Shown piece by piece: positions 44,943-54,153 of a DNA stretch of 64,000 nucleotides (position 1 is its first letter; each line of letters begins with the position of its first letter). Origin of the DNA: Kocuria turfanensis (lineage in GTDB: Bacteria > Actinomycetota > Actinomycetes > Actinomycetales > Micrococcaceae); assembly GCF_001580365.1 (NCBI RefSeq), contig NZ_CP014480.1, positions 62,001-126,000 of the forward strand. Direction: 5' to 3'. The notes beneath the pieces were generated by a model. That model saw nothing but the letters and a program-made list of their open reading frames with translations, was not told the DNA's origin and did no database searches. Position numbers and translations under genes: made by a program.

Positions 44943-46346
44943 GAACTCCAGCGGGTGCGGGACCACGGAGAGCGGCTTGAGCTCGAACTCGCGCTTGTAC
45001 TCGATCCAGGACCGGACGGTGTCCTCGGTGAAGACGTCCCCGGCGAGCAGGAACTCGTGGTCCTCCTCCAGGGCCAGCAGCGCCTCCTCCAGCGAGGCCG
45101 GGGCCTTCTTGATGTCCTTGGCCTCCTCGGCGGGCAGCTCGTAGAGGTCCTTGTCGATCGGGTCGGCCGGCTCGATGCGGTTGCGGATCCCGTCCAGGCC
45201 CGCCATCAGCTGGGCGGCGAACGCCAGGTACGGGTTGCACGAGGGGTCCGGGGCGCGGAACTCGAGGCGCTTGGCCTTCGGGTTGGTGCCCGTGATCGGG
45301 ATGCGGATGCCGGCGGAGCGGTTGCCCTGCGAGTACACCATGTTGACCGGGGCCTCGAAGCCCTTGACCAGGCGCCGGTAGGAGTTCACGGTCGGGTTGG
45401 TGAACGCGAGCACGGCCGAGGAGTGCTCGAGCAGACCGCCGATGTACCAGCGGGCCAGGTCGGACAGGCCCGCGTAGCCCTTCTCGTCGTAGAAGAGGGG
45501 CTCGCCGCCCTTCCACAGCGACTGGTGGCAGTGCATGCCGGAGCCGTTGTCGTTGAAGACCGGCTTGGGCATGAACGTGGCCGACTTGCCGAAGGCGTCC
45601 GCGGTGTTCTTGATGACGTACTTGAACTTCTGCAGGTCGTCGGCGGCCTTGGTGAGGGTGTTGAACCGGTAGTTGATCTCGGCCTGGCCGGGACCGCCCA
45701 CCTCGTGGTGGGAGCGCTCGACCTCGAGGCCCACCTCGTCCAGGGCCACGCACATCGCGTCGCGCAGGTCGGCCTGCTTGTCCACGGGGGAGACCGGGAA
45801 GTAGCCGCCCTTGGTGGCGGTCTTGTTGCCCAGGTTCCCGCCCTCCTCCTTGCGGCCGGTGTTCCACGCGGCCTCGTCGGAGTCGATGGCGTAGAAGGAG
45901 CCCTGCGGCTGGACGTCGTAGCGGACGTCCTCGAAGATGAAGAACTCGGCCTCGGAGGCGAAGTTGGCGACGTCGGCGATGCCGGTCGACGCCATGTAGG
46001 CCTCGGCCCGCTCGGCGACGCCGCGGGGGTCGCGGTGGTAGGGCTCGCCGGTGCGCGGGTTCACGATCGAGCAGGTGACCACGAGGGTCTTCTCGACGCG
46101 GAAGGGGTCCACGAACGCGGAGGTCGGGTCCGGGATCAGCTGCATGTCCGACTCGGCGATGCCCTGGAAGCCGCGGATGGACGAGCCGTCGAACAGCTGT
46201 CCGTGCACGAAGAAGTCGTCGTCCACCGACTTGGCCGGGAGGTTGAAGTGCTGCTGCACGCCGGGCATGTCCGTGAACCGGACGTCGACGAAGACGATCT
46301 CCTCGTCCTTGATGAACGCGAGGACTTCCTCGGGTGTCTGGAACAT
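44943..46346 (-). CDS. glnA: glutamine synthetase type I, GlnA1; lacks its final residues and stop codon
   Basis: The main GS, forming glutamine from glutamate and ammonia; dodecamer. Recognisable sequence covers 468 residues: [81 protein letters not shown] and the adenylylation tyrosine in DLYELPAEE. Family members end about HPLEFELYYDV; here HPLEF is followed by SPPAADPRQ and the frame stays open to 41724, antisense through glnE. The last 6 or so residues, which in GS I reach into the opposite ring, and the stop codon are gone. A deletion in the strain or an assembly fault at the adjacent palindromes are the two explanations. Start ATG 46346 has AAGGGA upstream. A GlnR-type box lies about 110 bp upstream. 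Confidence 0.85.
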
Positions 46347-46456
46347 GTGCTGTTTCCCTTCTCAGATGGGCTGGACCGCCGTGCCGAGACGTTCGTGCGG
46401 CGTCCTTTTCCGGGGTCAACGCTACGGACCCGGCATTAAGGCTCCGTGTCCCGGGT

Positions 46457-46472
46457 GTTTCCTCGGTGTTAC
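46457..46472 (-). promoter_or_regulatory. GlnR-type box upstream of glnA1
   Basis: On the minus strand GTAAC, six bases, GAAAC: an exact match to the gTnAC-n6-GaAAC pattern of the actinobacterial nitrogen regulator GlnR. It lies 111-126 bp before the glnA1 start codon. GlnR itself is not in the window. Confidence 0.6.
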
Positions 46473-46528
46473 ACGGCACGGCCCGGGGGAGCCACGGTCT
46501 GGCGTCAGTCTAGGCGAGATCGCCCCGA

Positions 46529-46540
46529 TACCCTGGGGGG
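46529..46540 (+). promoter_or_regulatory. -10 element directly before the RDD gene
   Basis: TACCCT (46529-46534), six G, then ATG 46541. Leaderless layout. Confidence 0.55.
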
Positions 46541-46987
46541 ATGATCGACAGACGTGACGTCGGGTCCTGGCTCGAGGGCTCGGGGGCCGGCCCCCGGCAG
46601 TACCCGGGGCAGCGCCTGGGGCGCCCGGCGGCCGGGCCGGGCTCGGTGGGCCGCCCCGGGCGGCGGCTCGTGGCCCTGGCCCTGGACTGGTACCTGTGCT
46701 GGGCGCTCGCCGCGTGGCTCGCCCCGCAGTGGAACCAGCACGGGCTCGTGACCCTCGCCCTGCTGCTCCTGCTCAACGTGCTGCTGGTGGGGGCCGCCGG
46801 GCACACCCCGGGGCACTGGGTGACGGGCCTGCAGGTGCAGACGCTGGACGGGCGGCCGGCCGGGTTCGCCCGGGCCGTGGTGCGCTCGCTGCTGCTGTGC
46901 CTGCTGATCCCGCCCGTGGTCTTCGACCCGGACCAGCGCGGCCTGCACGACCGGGCCGCGGACACGATCCTCGTGCGCACCCGCTGA
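46541..46987 (+). CDS. RDD family membrane protein
   Basis: A 148-residue membrane protein. The RDD pattern is seen as GRPGRRLVALALDWYL (usually R-x-x-A..D), and near the end DQRGLHDRAADTILV. Three hydrophobic segments lie at about residues 43-62, 68-87 and 108-123. RDD proteins are mostly uncharacterised; some carry out ion exchange. It shares a bidirectional hairpin with the convergent DUF4191 gene. Confidence 0.85.
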   Translation: MIDRRDVGSWLEGSGAGPRQYPGQRLGRPAAGPGSVGRPGRRLVALALDWYLCWALAAWLAPQWNQHGLVTLALLLLLNVLLVGAAGHTPGHWVTGLQVQTLDGRPAGFARAVVRSLLLCLLIPPVVFDPDQRGLHDRAADTILVRTR

Positions 46988-46995
46988 ACGTCGCC

Positions 46996-47048
46996 CCCGA
47001 CGACGGAGCCCCCGCCTTCCGTGGGAAGGCGGGGGCTCCGTCGTCGGG
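46996..47048. terminator. bidirectional hairpin between the RDD and DUF4191 genes
   Basis: A perfect 25-bp stem (46996-47020 with 47024-47048) with a GTG loop, 8 bp after the RDD stop and 4 bp beyond the DUF4191 stop. Confidence 0.85.
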
Positions 47049-47052
47049 CGGC

Positions 47053-47850
47053 TCAGCGGCCGCGCATGGCCTTGCGGTCCGGGCGGGCGCGCATCGGGTC
47101 GACGCCCTTGGGCACCGGCAGGCGGTTGCCGAGCGTGCTGATCCGCTTGTGCACGGTCTGCACCTCCTGCTGGGTGAGCTTCTTGTCGAGCTTCTTCATC
47201 TGCTTGGACAGCTCGCGCAGGGGCACCTGGCCCTCGCCCTTGCCGGTCTTGATGACGTGGATCGGCACGTTCTGGATCACGGGACCGATCCGGCGCCGCT
47301 CCTTCGAGACGATCTTGTCCACCCGGCCGGCGGGGCCCTCGGTCACCAGGACCACGCCGGGGCGGCCGATGGCGCGGAAGACGAGGTCGCGGGTGCGCGG
47401 GTCCATCGCGGCCGGCTGCTCCTCCACGATCCAGCCGCGGCGCAGGGCGGACAGGGCCGCCCCGGCGGCCCCGGGCTGGTCCTCGATCCGGGCGAACGCG
47501 GCGCGCTCGGCCCGCCGGGACAGGTAGAAGGAGGCCGAGAGCAGGGCGAACGGCAGGCCGATGAGCAGCCCGGTGATCCAGTTGCCGAGCAGGGCGCCGA
47601 CGAGCAGGAACACCAGGAGCACGCCGAGGCCGATCAGCAGCATCCACCAGCCCACGTTCGGCTCGACCTCGCGGGTCATCTTGAAGACCTGCTTGATCTG
47701 CCCGAGGAAGCCGGGGCCCTTCGTGGCCTTCCGCTGCTTTCTCGCCTCGCGCTTCTGCGCCCGGGTTGGCTTCCCGCTCGGCTTCCCCGTGGGCTTCCCG
47801 GAGGAGGTGGATCGCGACGCGGGGCGCGACTTGGCGTGGGAAGGTGACAC
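47053..47850 (-). CDS. DUF4191 family membrane protein
   Basis: A 265-residue protein like mycobacterial Rv2219. It starts with a Ser/Lys/Pro-rich basic tail with GKPTGKPSGKPT repeats. Two transmembrane helices follow (about residues 69-88 and 91-112), then a soluble domain (RRAERAAFARIEDQPGAAGA, IVEEQPAAMDPRTRDLVFRA, GRPGVVLVTEGP) ending in a basic tail. GTG 47850 follows GAGG. It lies upstream of lipA in the Rv2219-lipA-lipB order, but it is transcribed after lipA in the same direction here. Function unknown. Confidence 0.83.
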   Translation of the reverse strand: MSPSHAKSRPASRSTSSGKPTGKPSGKPTRAQKREARKQRKATKGPGFLGQIKQVFKMTREVEPNVGWWMLLIGLGVLLVFLLVGALLGNWITGLLIGLPFALLSASFYLSRRAERAAFARIEDQPGAAGAALSALRRGWIVEEQPAAMDPRTRDLVFRAIGRPGVVLVTEGPAGRVDKIVSKERRRIGPVIQNVPIHVIKTGKGEGQVPLRELSKQMKKLDKKLTQQEVQTVHKRISTLGNRLPVPKGVDPMRARPDRKAMRGR

Positions 47851-47889
47851 GGTGAGACCTCGTCCTGTGGTGCGGTGGCAGTGGTTCGG

Positions 47890-47925
47890 GGACCACGGCG
47901 CGCGCCGGGGCGCCCGCCGTGGTCC
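47890..47925 (-). terminator. hairpin after lipA
   Basis: An 11-bp perfect stem (47890-47900 with 47915-47925) between lipA and the DUF4191 start, without a T tract. Confidence 0.5.
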
Positions 47926-47969
47926 GTCCTCCAGTTTAGCGGGTGGCAGGTGCCGTGACCCGCTCCGGC

Positions 47970-48977
47970 TCAGCCCAGGCGCTGCACCAGGGAGGACGCC
48001 TCCTGGGAGGCGGAGCCCTCGTCCTCGATGTGCGCCAGGTGGGCGGGGATCTCGCGGCCGGACTTCTCCATGGCCCGGGCCCACAGGCGGCCCGCCCGGT
48101 ACGAGGAGCGGACCATCGGCCCCGCCATGACGCCCAGGAAGCCGATCTCCTCGGCCGCCCGGGAGAGCTCCACGAACTCCTCGGGCTTGACCCACCGCTC
48201 GATGGGGTGGAAGAGGGGGGAGGGGCGCAGGTACTGGGTGAGCGTGATGATGTCGCACCCGGCGTCGTGGAGGTCGCACAGGGCCTCGTGGATCTCCTCG
48301 TTGGTCTCGCCCATACCGAGGATCAGGTTCGACTTCGTGATCATCCCGGCCTCCTTGCCCTGGGTGATCACGTCGAGGGAGCGCTCGTAGGTGAACGCCG
48401 GGCGGATCTGGCGGAAGATGCGCGGCACCGTCTCCACGTTGTGCGCGAAGACCTCCGGCTCGGCGTCGATGACCTGCTGCAGCCGGTCCGGCTTGCCCTG
48501 GAAGTCGGGGATCAGGATCTCCACCCCGGTGTTCGGGTTGAGCGTGTGGATCGCCCGGATGGTCTCGGCGTAGAGCCACGCCCCGCCGTCGTCGAGGTCG
48601 TCGCGGGCCACGCCCGTCACGGTGGCGTAGCGCAGGCCCAGCTCCTGGACGGACTCGGCGACCTTGCGCGGCTCGGTGACGTCCAGCAGCTCCGGCTTGC
48701 CGGTGGCGATGTCGCAGAAGTCGCAGCGCCGGGTGCACGTGGACCCGCCGATCAGGAACGTCGCCTCCCGGTCCTCCCAGCACTCGTAGATGTTGGGACA
48801 GCCGGCCTCCTCGCACACCGTGTGCAGGCCCTTGCCGCGCGCCAGCGACTTCAGCTCCTGGAACTCCGGGCCCATGCGGGCGGTGTTCTTCAGCCAGGAC
48901 GGCTTCTTCTCGATGGGTGTCTCGGCGTTGCGCGCCTCGACGCGCAGCAGGCGGCGGCCCTCGGGGGCAACGGTCAT
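47970..48977 (-). CDS. lipA: lipoyl synthase
   Basis: A radical SAM enzyme that inserts two sulfurs into octanoyl groups on E2 proteins. The 335 residues carry the auxiliary cluster cysteines in [12 protein letters not shown], and the SAM cluster motif CTRRCDFC. Further motifs are [16 protein letters not shown] and the late MVRSSYRAG. It follows lipB (70 bp) and shares the neighbourhood with sucB and lpdA, whose function depends on lipoylation. Confidence 0.97.
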   Translation of the reverse strand: MTVAPEGRRLLRVEARNAETPIEKKPSWLKNTARMGPEFQELKSLARGKGLHTVCEEAGCPNIYECWEDREATFLIGGSTCTRRCDFCDIATGKPELLDVTEPRKVAESVQELGLRYATVTGVARDDLDDGGAWLYAETIRAIHTLNPNTGVEILIPDFQGKPDRLQQVIDAEPEVFAHNVETVPRIFRQIRPAFTYERSLDVITQGKEAGMITKSNLILGMGETNEEIHEALCDLHDAGCDIITLTQYLRPSPLFHPIERWVKPEEFVELSRAAEEIGFLGVMAGPMVRSSYRAGRLWARAMEKSGREIPAHLAHIEDEGSASQEASSLVQRLG

Positions 48978-49046
48978 GGTCGGTCTCCTTGTCGAGATGT
49001 CGACGGTGGTGCGCTCACGGTCCCGGTGGTTCCGGGGCGGCGCGGA

Positions 49047-49748
49047 TCAGCTGACGGCGGTCGGCCAGGGCAGCGGCCCCGGGAGCCCGGACGGGTCGAA
49101 CTGTTCGCACAACTCGTCCTGGCGGGCGGATATTTCCTGCTCCATGCGCGCCACCACCGCCTCCGGGGTCACGAGCCGCCCGGTCTCCTGGGACAGGCTC
49201 GTGACGGAGGCGTCGGTGATGCCGCAGGGGATGATCCTGCCGAACGGCCGCAGGTCGTTGGAGCAGTTCAGGGCGAAGCCGTGCATGGTCGCCCGCTTGG
49301 ACACCTGCACGCCGATCGCCGCGATCTTGCGGTCGGGGCCGTGCTCGTCCGCGAGCACCCACGCGCCCGAGCGGCCGGCCACGGTGGTCGCCGGCACCCC
49401 GAAGTCCGCGACCACCGCCAGGATGATCTCCTCCAGCAGGCGCACGAAGCGCACGACGTCGATGGGCGTGGTCAGGCGCACGATGGGGTAGCCCACGAGC
49501 ATCCCGGGCCCGTGGTAGGTGAGCTTGCCCCCGCGCCCGATCTCCACCACCTCAGTCCCGTCGTCGGGGTACTCGTGCGCCTCGGTGCGCCGGCCCGCCG
49601 TGTAGACGGGCGGGTGCTCCAGCAGCAGCACGGTGTTGGCGCGCTCACCGGCGACGACCTCCCGGTGCACGTTCTTCTGCAGCTCCAGCGCCGCGCGGTA
49701 GTCCACGAGGTGGGGGGCGAAGCCGAGCCGTTCGAAGGAGAGGGACAT
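49047..49748 (-). CDS. lipB: octanoyl transferase
   Basis: Transfers octanoate from acyl carrier protein to lipoyl domains. The 233 residues include [33 protein letters not shown], with the catalytic lysine in [13 protein letters not shown] and the acyl-binding cysteine in RIIPCGI. The ATG at 49748 is 7 nt after a TAGGCT -10. Divergent from the kinase-like gene. Confidence 0.95.
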   Translation of the reverse strand: MSLSFERLGFAPHLVDYRAALELQKNVHREVVAGERANTVLLLEHPPVYTAGRRTEAHEYPDDGTEVVEIGRGGKLTYHGPGMLVGYPIVRLTTPIDVVRFVRLLEEIILAVVADFGVPATTVAGRSGAWVLADEHGPDRKIAAIGVQVSKRATMHGFALNCSNDLRPFGRIIPCGITDASVTSLSQETGRLVTPEAVVARMEQEISARQDELCEQFDPSGLPGPLPWPTAVS

Positions 49749-49761
49749 GGCCCCCAGCCTA
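49749..49761 (-). promoter_or_regulatory. -10 element directly before lipB
   Basis: Minus-strand TAGGCT (49756-49761), seven bases, ATG at 49748. Leaderless layout. Confidence 0.55.
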
Positions 49762-49831
49762 TCGCGCGGCGGTGACACGCGCGCCGGGCCCGGGCTGTGG
49801 ACGGCCCCGACGGCACCGGCCCCCGACCGGG

Positions 49832-49843
49832 CATGCTGGGCAC
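49832..49843 (+). promoter_or_regulatory. -10-like element before the kinase-like gene
   Basis: CATGCT (49832-49837), six bases, ATG 49844. It differs from consensus at the first base. Confidence 0.4.
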
Positions 49844-51669
49844 ATGCACCAAGGCAGCCCCGCACCGGGCGGCCGGCACCCCGGGTCCCGGCCGGCACCC
49901 GCCTCCGCGCGGGACCGGCTCGCGGCGGCCGTGCGCGGCGACGCCCGCGGTCCCTGGCCGCACGGGACGGAGGAACCGCTCCCGCGGCTGCCGCCGGAGG
50001 AGGGGCTCGAGCCGGTCCGGCGGCTCGGCGACGGCTCGTGGCTCGTGCGCGAGACCCGCTCCCGGGAGGTCTTCGTCCTGCGGCTCTGCACGGGGGCGGA
50101 CGGCGCGGAGCGTGCCGCCTCCCGCCGCGCCCTGCTGGCGCTCGCCGTCGACCTGGCCGGCCGGGAGGAACCCCACGTGGTGGCCGTGCGCGGGCTGCTC
50201 GGACCCGCCGCGGAGCCCGTGGGCCTCGTCGAGGAGTTCCTGCCGGGCGGGTCCCTGGCGGAGCGCCTTGCCGAGCGCGGGCCGCTGGCCCCGGACGAGG
50301 CGGCCGCGGTGCTCCGCGACGCCGCGGCGGGGCTGGCCGTGCTGCACGGCCTGGGCCGGTGCCACGGGGAGCTCACCGCCCGGCAGATCCTCTTCCGCAC
50401 CGCCGGAACCGGGACCTGCAACCGGCCCGGTCCGGAGAGCGGTCCCGGCGGCGGGCCGGAGGACGGTGCCAGGACCGGGGCGGGGAGGGGAACCGGCGGT
50501 GGGCCGGAGGCCGGGGCGGGAGGGGGAACCAGCGGTGGGCCGGAGGACGGTGCCGGGACCCGGCCGGAGGGCGGCACCGGCGGCGGCCCTCCGGCCGTGG
50601 CGGCGGTACGGCCGGGCACCGGGGAGGGGAGCCCGCCGGGGGACGTGCGGGCGCTCGGGGTCGTCGGCTGGACGGTGCTCACGGGCCGGGCCCCGGCCGC
50701 CGCCCGGCACCGGGCCCCGCTGGCACGGCTGCGCCCGGACGTCCCGGACCCGCTCCGCCGGGCGGTGGAGGCGGCGCTCGCGGAGAACCCGTCCGACCGT
50801 CCCACCGCCGCGGAGATGGCCGCCGGGCTCGGGCTCCTGCCGACTCCGGTCCCGACGGCCGCGGCTCCGGCAGCCGCGGGCCTTCGGCGGGTCCGCGCAC
50901 CCGCTGGGCGCCCCGCGGCCCCGCGGCCGCCCGGTCGTCCCGCCGGACGGCGCGCGGCGCCGCGGCCGCCCCGTCGTCCCGCCGGCGCACGGCGCTCCTC
51001 GCCGTGGCTGCCGCGCTCGTGCTGGGCGCCGGCACAGGGCTGCTGCGGCCCGGCCCGGACCCGGGGGCGTCGCACCCGCCCCTCGCCCCGACCGGGTCGG
51101 CAGGAGTTCCCGAGGCAGCCCTGCAGGACCCGCGCCTCCCGGAGCCGGCCGGCTCGGGCGCGCACGTCCCGGACCCGGCCGTCCCGTCCGCGGCCGACCC
51201 GACCGTGGGGGACCGGATCGAGCCGGGGGAGCCGCAGGAGGCCCTGCGCCGGCTCGTCGCCCGGCGCGGCGAGGCCCTGCGGAGCGGGGACGCCCGGCTG
51301 CTCGACCGGGTCTACGTCCCCGGGGCGGACGCCGCGGCGGACGACCGGGCCAGCATCGCGCGGGCCGCTGCGGCCGGGGACCGGGTGTTCGCCGACCTCG
51401 TGCTGGAGGCCGTGCGGATCCGGGGCGCCGCCCCGGGCCCGGGAGCTTCGGCGCCGGGGAGCGTCGCGCTCGAGGCCGAGGTGCTGGTCGAGGGCTACCG
51501 GGGCGATCCCGGGCGGGACCCGTCGGTGCTGCCGGCGGTCGAGGGATGGGTGCAGACCGTCGTCGTGGTCCTGGTCCGCGGCGAGGAGGGATGGCGGCTG
51601 GCCTCCGTGGAGCCCCATCGGGAGCGCCCGGCGGGGACGGGAGCGGCAACGCAGAGCCCCCGGCGCTGA
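49844..51669 (+). pseudogene. kinase-like membrane protein gene split by a frameshift
   Basis: The first part (from ATG 49844, [10 protein letters not shown]) reads as a degenerate Ser/Thr kinase: [19 protein letters not shown] in place of VAIK (no lysine), [17 protein letters not shown], and [12 protein letters not shown] in place of HRDLKPxN. No DFG is present; a Gly-rich repeat occupies that region. C-lobe sequence continues to AAEMAAGLGLL near 50840. The second part, in another frame, reads [20 protein letters not shown], a transmembrane helix, and an outside domain to the stop at 51669 (EALRRLVARRGEALRSGDA, GWRLASVEPHRERP), perhaps an NTF2-like fold. The frames change between about 50850 and 50990, as after a 1-nt loss. 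Either a broken gene, a sequencing error in GC-rich DNA, or less likely programmed slippage. Confidence 0.7.
50443..50592 (+). repeat. imperfect Gly-rich repeats in the kinase-like gene
   Basis: Phrases such as 'ggtgggccggagg' and 'gaggacggtgcc' recur at about 30-60 nt and code for GGGPEDGA / GGPEAGA units. They replace the activation-segment region of a normal kinase. Confidence 0.6.
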
Positions 51670-51686
51670 ACGGCGGCACCGGGGGC
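51656..51686. terminator. hairpin over the end of the kinase-like gene
   Basis: An 8-bp stem (51656-51663 with 51679-51686) whose loop contains the stop codon; it lies between two convergent genes. Confidence 0.45.
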
Positions 51687-51706
51687 GGGGTCGTGCGGGG
51701 CGGCTC

Positions 51707-52054
51707 TCACCAGAGGGTCGCGACCGCCATGTTGATCAGGGCCAGGCCGCCCACCGCGTGGGCCAGGCCGGTCGAGACCGGCTCGCCACGCCTGGTGCGC
51801 CGCTGTCCCACGAACGCGGCCACCGCCACGGCCAGGGCCACGAGCAGCTTGACCGCGATCTTGACGTGGTTGACGTCGCCGTCGCCCATCTCGTGGATCG
51901 CCACGAGCAGCAGCCCGGTGAGCAGGCTCAGCAGCGAGGCGTGGAACTGACCCGGGGAGACCGTGGGGCGCTTCATGGTGTAGATCCAGGTGCCCACGAT
52001 GATCGCGGCGCCGACGAGGTGCAGGAAGACGAGGAGTCCGGTCAGGAAGGTCAT
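51707..52054 (-). CDS. small four-helix membrane protein, conserved hypothetical
   Basis: A 115-residue integral membrane protein. It starts MTFLTGLLVFLHLVGAAIIVG and continues through KRPTVSPGQFHASLLSLLTG, EMGDGDVNHVKIAVKLLVAL and a last helix ending INMAVATLW, giving about four membrane segments. Conserved polar residues in the loops (H in FHAS, HEMGDGDVNH) may bind metal or haem, but this is speculation. Similar proteins occur in Arthrobacter relatives. ATG 52054 lies 7 nt after TAGGCT, so the transcript is probably leaderless; the longer frame to 52087 starts before that box. Confidence 0.8.
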   Translation of the reverse strand: MTFLTGLLVFLHLVGAAIIVGTWIYTMKRPTVSPGQFHASLLSLLTGLLLVAIHEMGDGDVNHVKIAVKLLVALAVAVAAFVGQRRTRRGEPVSTGLAHAVGGLALINMAVATLW

Positions 52055-52067
52055 GGATCCGAGCCTA
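52055..52067 (-). promoter_or_regulatory. -10 element directly before the small membrane protein gene
   Basis: Minus-strand TAGGCT (52062-52067), seven bases, ATG at 52054. Confidence 0.55.
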
Positions 52068-52089
52068 ATCGAGCGTCCCCGGGGCACGG

Positions 52090-52130
52090 CGAGGGGGCGT
52101 GCTCCCTGTGATCGGGAACACGCCCCCTCG
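52090..52130 (-). terminator. hairpin after sucB
   Basis: A 12-bp stem (52090-52101 with 52119-52130) with an extra inner TCCC/GGGA pairing. It separates sucB from the small membrane protein gene. Confidence 0.7.
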
Positions 52131-52187
52131 ATGCCGGGACGTCGCCGGCGGGCGCTCAGACCGCGCCGGGCCGGGCCGGGGGACCGG

Positions 52188-54044
52188 TCAGAGACCGACC
52201 TCGGACTCGAAGCGGCCCTCCTCCAGGCGTGCCTTCAGCGCCTGCAGGAACCGGCCCGCGTCCGCGCCGTCGACCAGACGGTGGTCGTAGGTCAGCGACA
52301 GGTAGCACATCTGCCGGATCGCGATGGTGTCGTTGCCGTCGGCGTCGGCGACGACCATCGGGCGCTTCACGATCGACCCCGTGCCGAGGATGGCCACCTG
52401 CGGCTGGTTGATGATCGGGGTGTCGAACAGCGCCCCGAAGGAACCGATGTTCGTGATCGTGAAGGTGCCGCCGGTGAGGTCGTCCGGGGCGATCCTGCCG
52501 TCCTTGGCCCGGGAGCCGAGGTCGGCGATCTGCTTGGCCAGCCCGCCCAGGTTGAGGTCCCCGGCGTCCTTGATCACCGGGACCAGCAGGCCCCGGGGAG
52601 TGTCCACCGCGATGGCGATGTTCTCGGAGCCGTTGTAGACGATCTCCTTCTCGGCCTCCCGGAACGTGGCGTTGAGCTTGGGGTGCGCCTGCAGCGCCTC
52701 GGCCACGGCCTTGGCGAAGAAGGGCAGGAAGGTGAGCTTGGCGCCCTCCCGCTCCTGGAACTTCGCCTTGGCCTTGTTGCGCAGCACGGCCACCCGGGTC
52801 ATGTCGACCTCGGTCACCTGGGTCAGCTGGGCCGACTCCTGCAGGGACTCGCGCATGCGCTGGGCGATCGTCATCCGGATGCGCGGGGCCTTCTCCGTGG
52901 TGCCGCGCTTGGCGTCCGGGGCCGGCGCGGCCTCGGGAGCCTTCCGCGGCTCCGCGGCGGCGGGCTGCTCGGCCGGGGCCTCGGCGGCCGGGGCCGCCGC
53001 GCTCTTCTGCTGCTCCGCGGCGGCCAGCACGTCCTGCTTGCGGATGCGTCCGCCCACGCCGGTGCCGGTGAGCGTGGACAGGTCCACGCCCTCCTTCTTG
53101 GCGAGCTTGCGCACCAGCGGGGTGACGTAGGCGGCGTTGTCGCCGGTCGGGGCCTCGGGCGCCGCACCGGCGTTCTCGGTGCGGGCGCCGTCGCGCTCGG
53201 CGGCGTCCTGCTGCGTCCCGCCGGAGGTGTCCGCCATGACGGGCTCCTCGGTCTTCACCAGGGCCTCGTCGCGGGACGGCGCCTTCTCCTGCGTGCCGGT
53301 CGTCGACCCCTCGTAGCCCTCGCCGGAGGCGTCGGACGCCGGGGCGGAGGGCTTCTGCTCGGCGGCGGGCTGCTCCGGGGCGGACCCGGACGGGGCGGCG
53401 CCGGAGCCGATGACCGCCAGGACCTGCCCGACCTCGGCGTCCTCGTCCTCCTGCACGCGGATCTCCAGCAGGGTGCCGGCCACCGGGGAGGGGACCTCGG
53501 TGTCGACCTTGTCGGTGGAGACCTCCAGCAGCGGCTCGTCGACGGCGACCTCGTCACCGACCTGCTTGAGCCACCGGGTCACGGTGCCCTCGGTCACGGA
53601 CTCGCCCAGGGCGGGCAGGGTGATCTCGGTGCCCTCCCCGCCCTGCTGGGCCTCGGCCTGGGGGGCCTGCTCCGGGGCGGACTCCTGCTCCTTCGGGGCC
53701 TGCTGCTCGGCGGCCTCGTCGGTGGCCTCCGGGGTCTCGGCCTGGGTCGCGGCGTCCTCGGCCTGCTCGGCGGAGGACTGCTCCGGGGCCGGGGCGGACC
53801 CGCCGGAGCCGGAGCCGATGACGACCAGGGGAGCCCCGACCTCGACGTCCTCGTCCTCCTCGACGAGGATCTCCTCGATCACGCCGGCCACCGGCGAGGG
53901 GATCTCGGTGTCGACCTTGTCGGTGGAGACCTCGACCAGGGGCTCGTCGACGGCGACCTCGTCACCGACCTGCTTGAGCCACCGGGTCACGGTGCCCTCG
54001 GTCACGGATTCGCCCAGTGCGGGCAGGTTTACGGTTTCTGACAT
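52188..54044 (-). CDS. sucB: 2-oxo acid dehydrogenase E2 component with two lipoyl domains (dihydrolipoamide succinyltransferase)
   Basis: The E2 core of a 2-oxo acid dehydrogenase complex; in actinobacteria this protein serves the pyruvate and 2-oxoglutarate complexes. The 618 residues have two lipoyl domains (about 1-80 and 137-215), each with the lipoyl lysine in VSTDKVDTE, joined by Ala/Glu/Gln-rich linkers. A peripheral-subunit-binding domain follows ([18 protein letters not shown] near 310), then the acyltransferase domain with the catalytic [17 protein letters not shown]. The two lipoyl domains are almost identical even at DNA level. It follows lpdA, which supplies E3. Confidence 0.93.
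   Translation of the reverse strand: MSETVNLPALGESVTEGTVTRWLKQVGDEVAVDEPLVEVSTDKVDTEIPSPVAGVIEEILVEEDEDVEVGAPLVVIGSGSGGSAPAPEQSSAEQAEDAATQAETPEATDEAAEQQAPKEQESAPEQAPQAEAQQGGEGTEITLPALGESVTEGTVTRWLKQVGDEVAVDEPLLEVSTDKVDTEVPSPVAGTLLEIRVQEDEDAEVGQVLAVIGSGAAPSGSAPEQPAAEQKPSAPASDASGEGYEGSTTGTQEKAPSRDEALVKTEEPVMADTSGGTQQDAAERDGARTENAGAAPEAPTGDNAAYVTPLVRKLAKKEGVDLSTLTGTGVGGRIRKQDVLAAAEQQKSAAAPAAEAPAEQPAAAEPRKAPEAAPAPDAKRGTTEKAPRIRMTIAQRMRESLQESAQLTQVTEVDMTRVAVLRNKAKAKFQEREGAKLTFLPFFAKAVAEALQAHPKLNATFREAEKEIVYNGSENIAIAVDTPRGLLVPVIKDAGDLNLGGLAKQIADLGSRAKDGRIAPDDLTGGTFTITNIGSFGALFDTPIINQPQVAILGTGSIVKRPMVVADADGNDTIAIRQMCYLSLTYDHRLVDGADAGRFLQALKARLEEGRFESEVGL
53541..54022 (-). repeat. near-identical DNA in the two lipoyl-domain copies of sucB
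   Basis: The stretch from 53541 for about 65 bases is matched nearly base for base from 53949, an offset of 408 bp (136 codons). Both code for a block beginning [11 protein letters not shown] and ending VAVDEPL. Confidence 0.85.
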
Positions 54045-54117
54045 GGTCCGACCGTCTCTCTTTCGGTGCCTTCGATGGTGCGGTCCGGGCGCCGGGCCCG
54101 GTGCCGGGGTGGTGGGG

Positions 54118-54146
54118 GAGGCCCCGCCCGGGAGGGGCGGGGCCTC
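54118..54146 (-). terminator. hairpin between lpdA and sucB
   Basis: A 12-bp stem (54118-54129 with 54135-54146), GGGAG loop, just after the lpdA stop. It may reduce read-through into sucB. Confidence 0.6.
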
Positions 54147-54153
54147 GGTGCGG

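Noticed and set aside
50990..52111. Extension of the kinase-like frame to 52111
   Set aside because: Beyond about 50990 it has no protein-like pattern and overlaps the clear membrane and outer-domain frame and a gene on the other strand.
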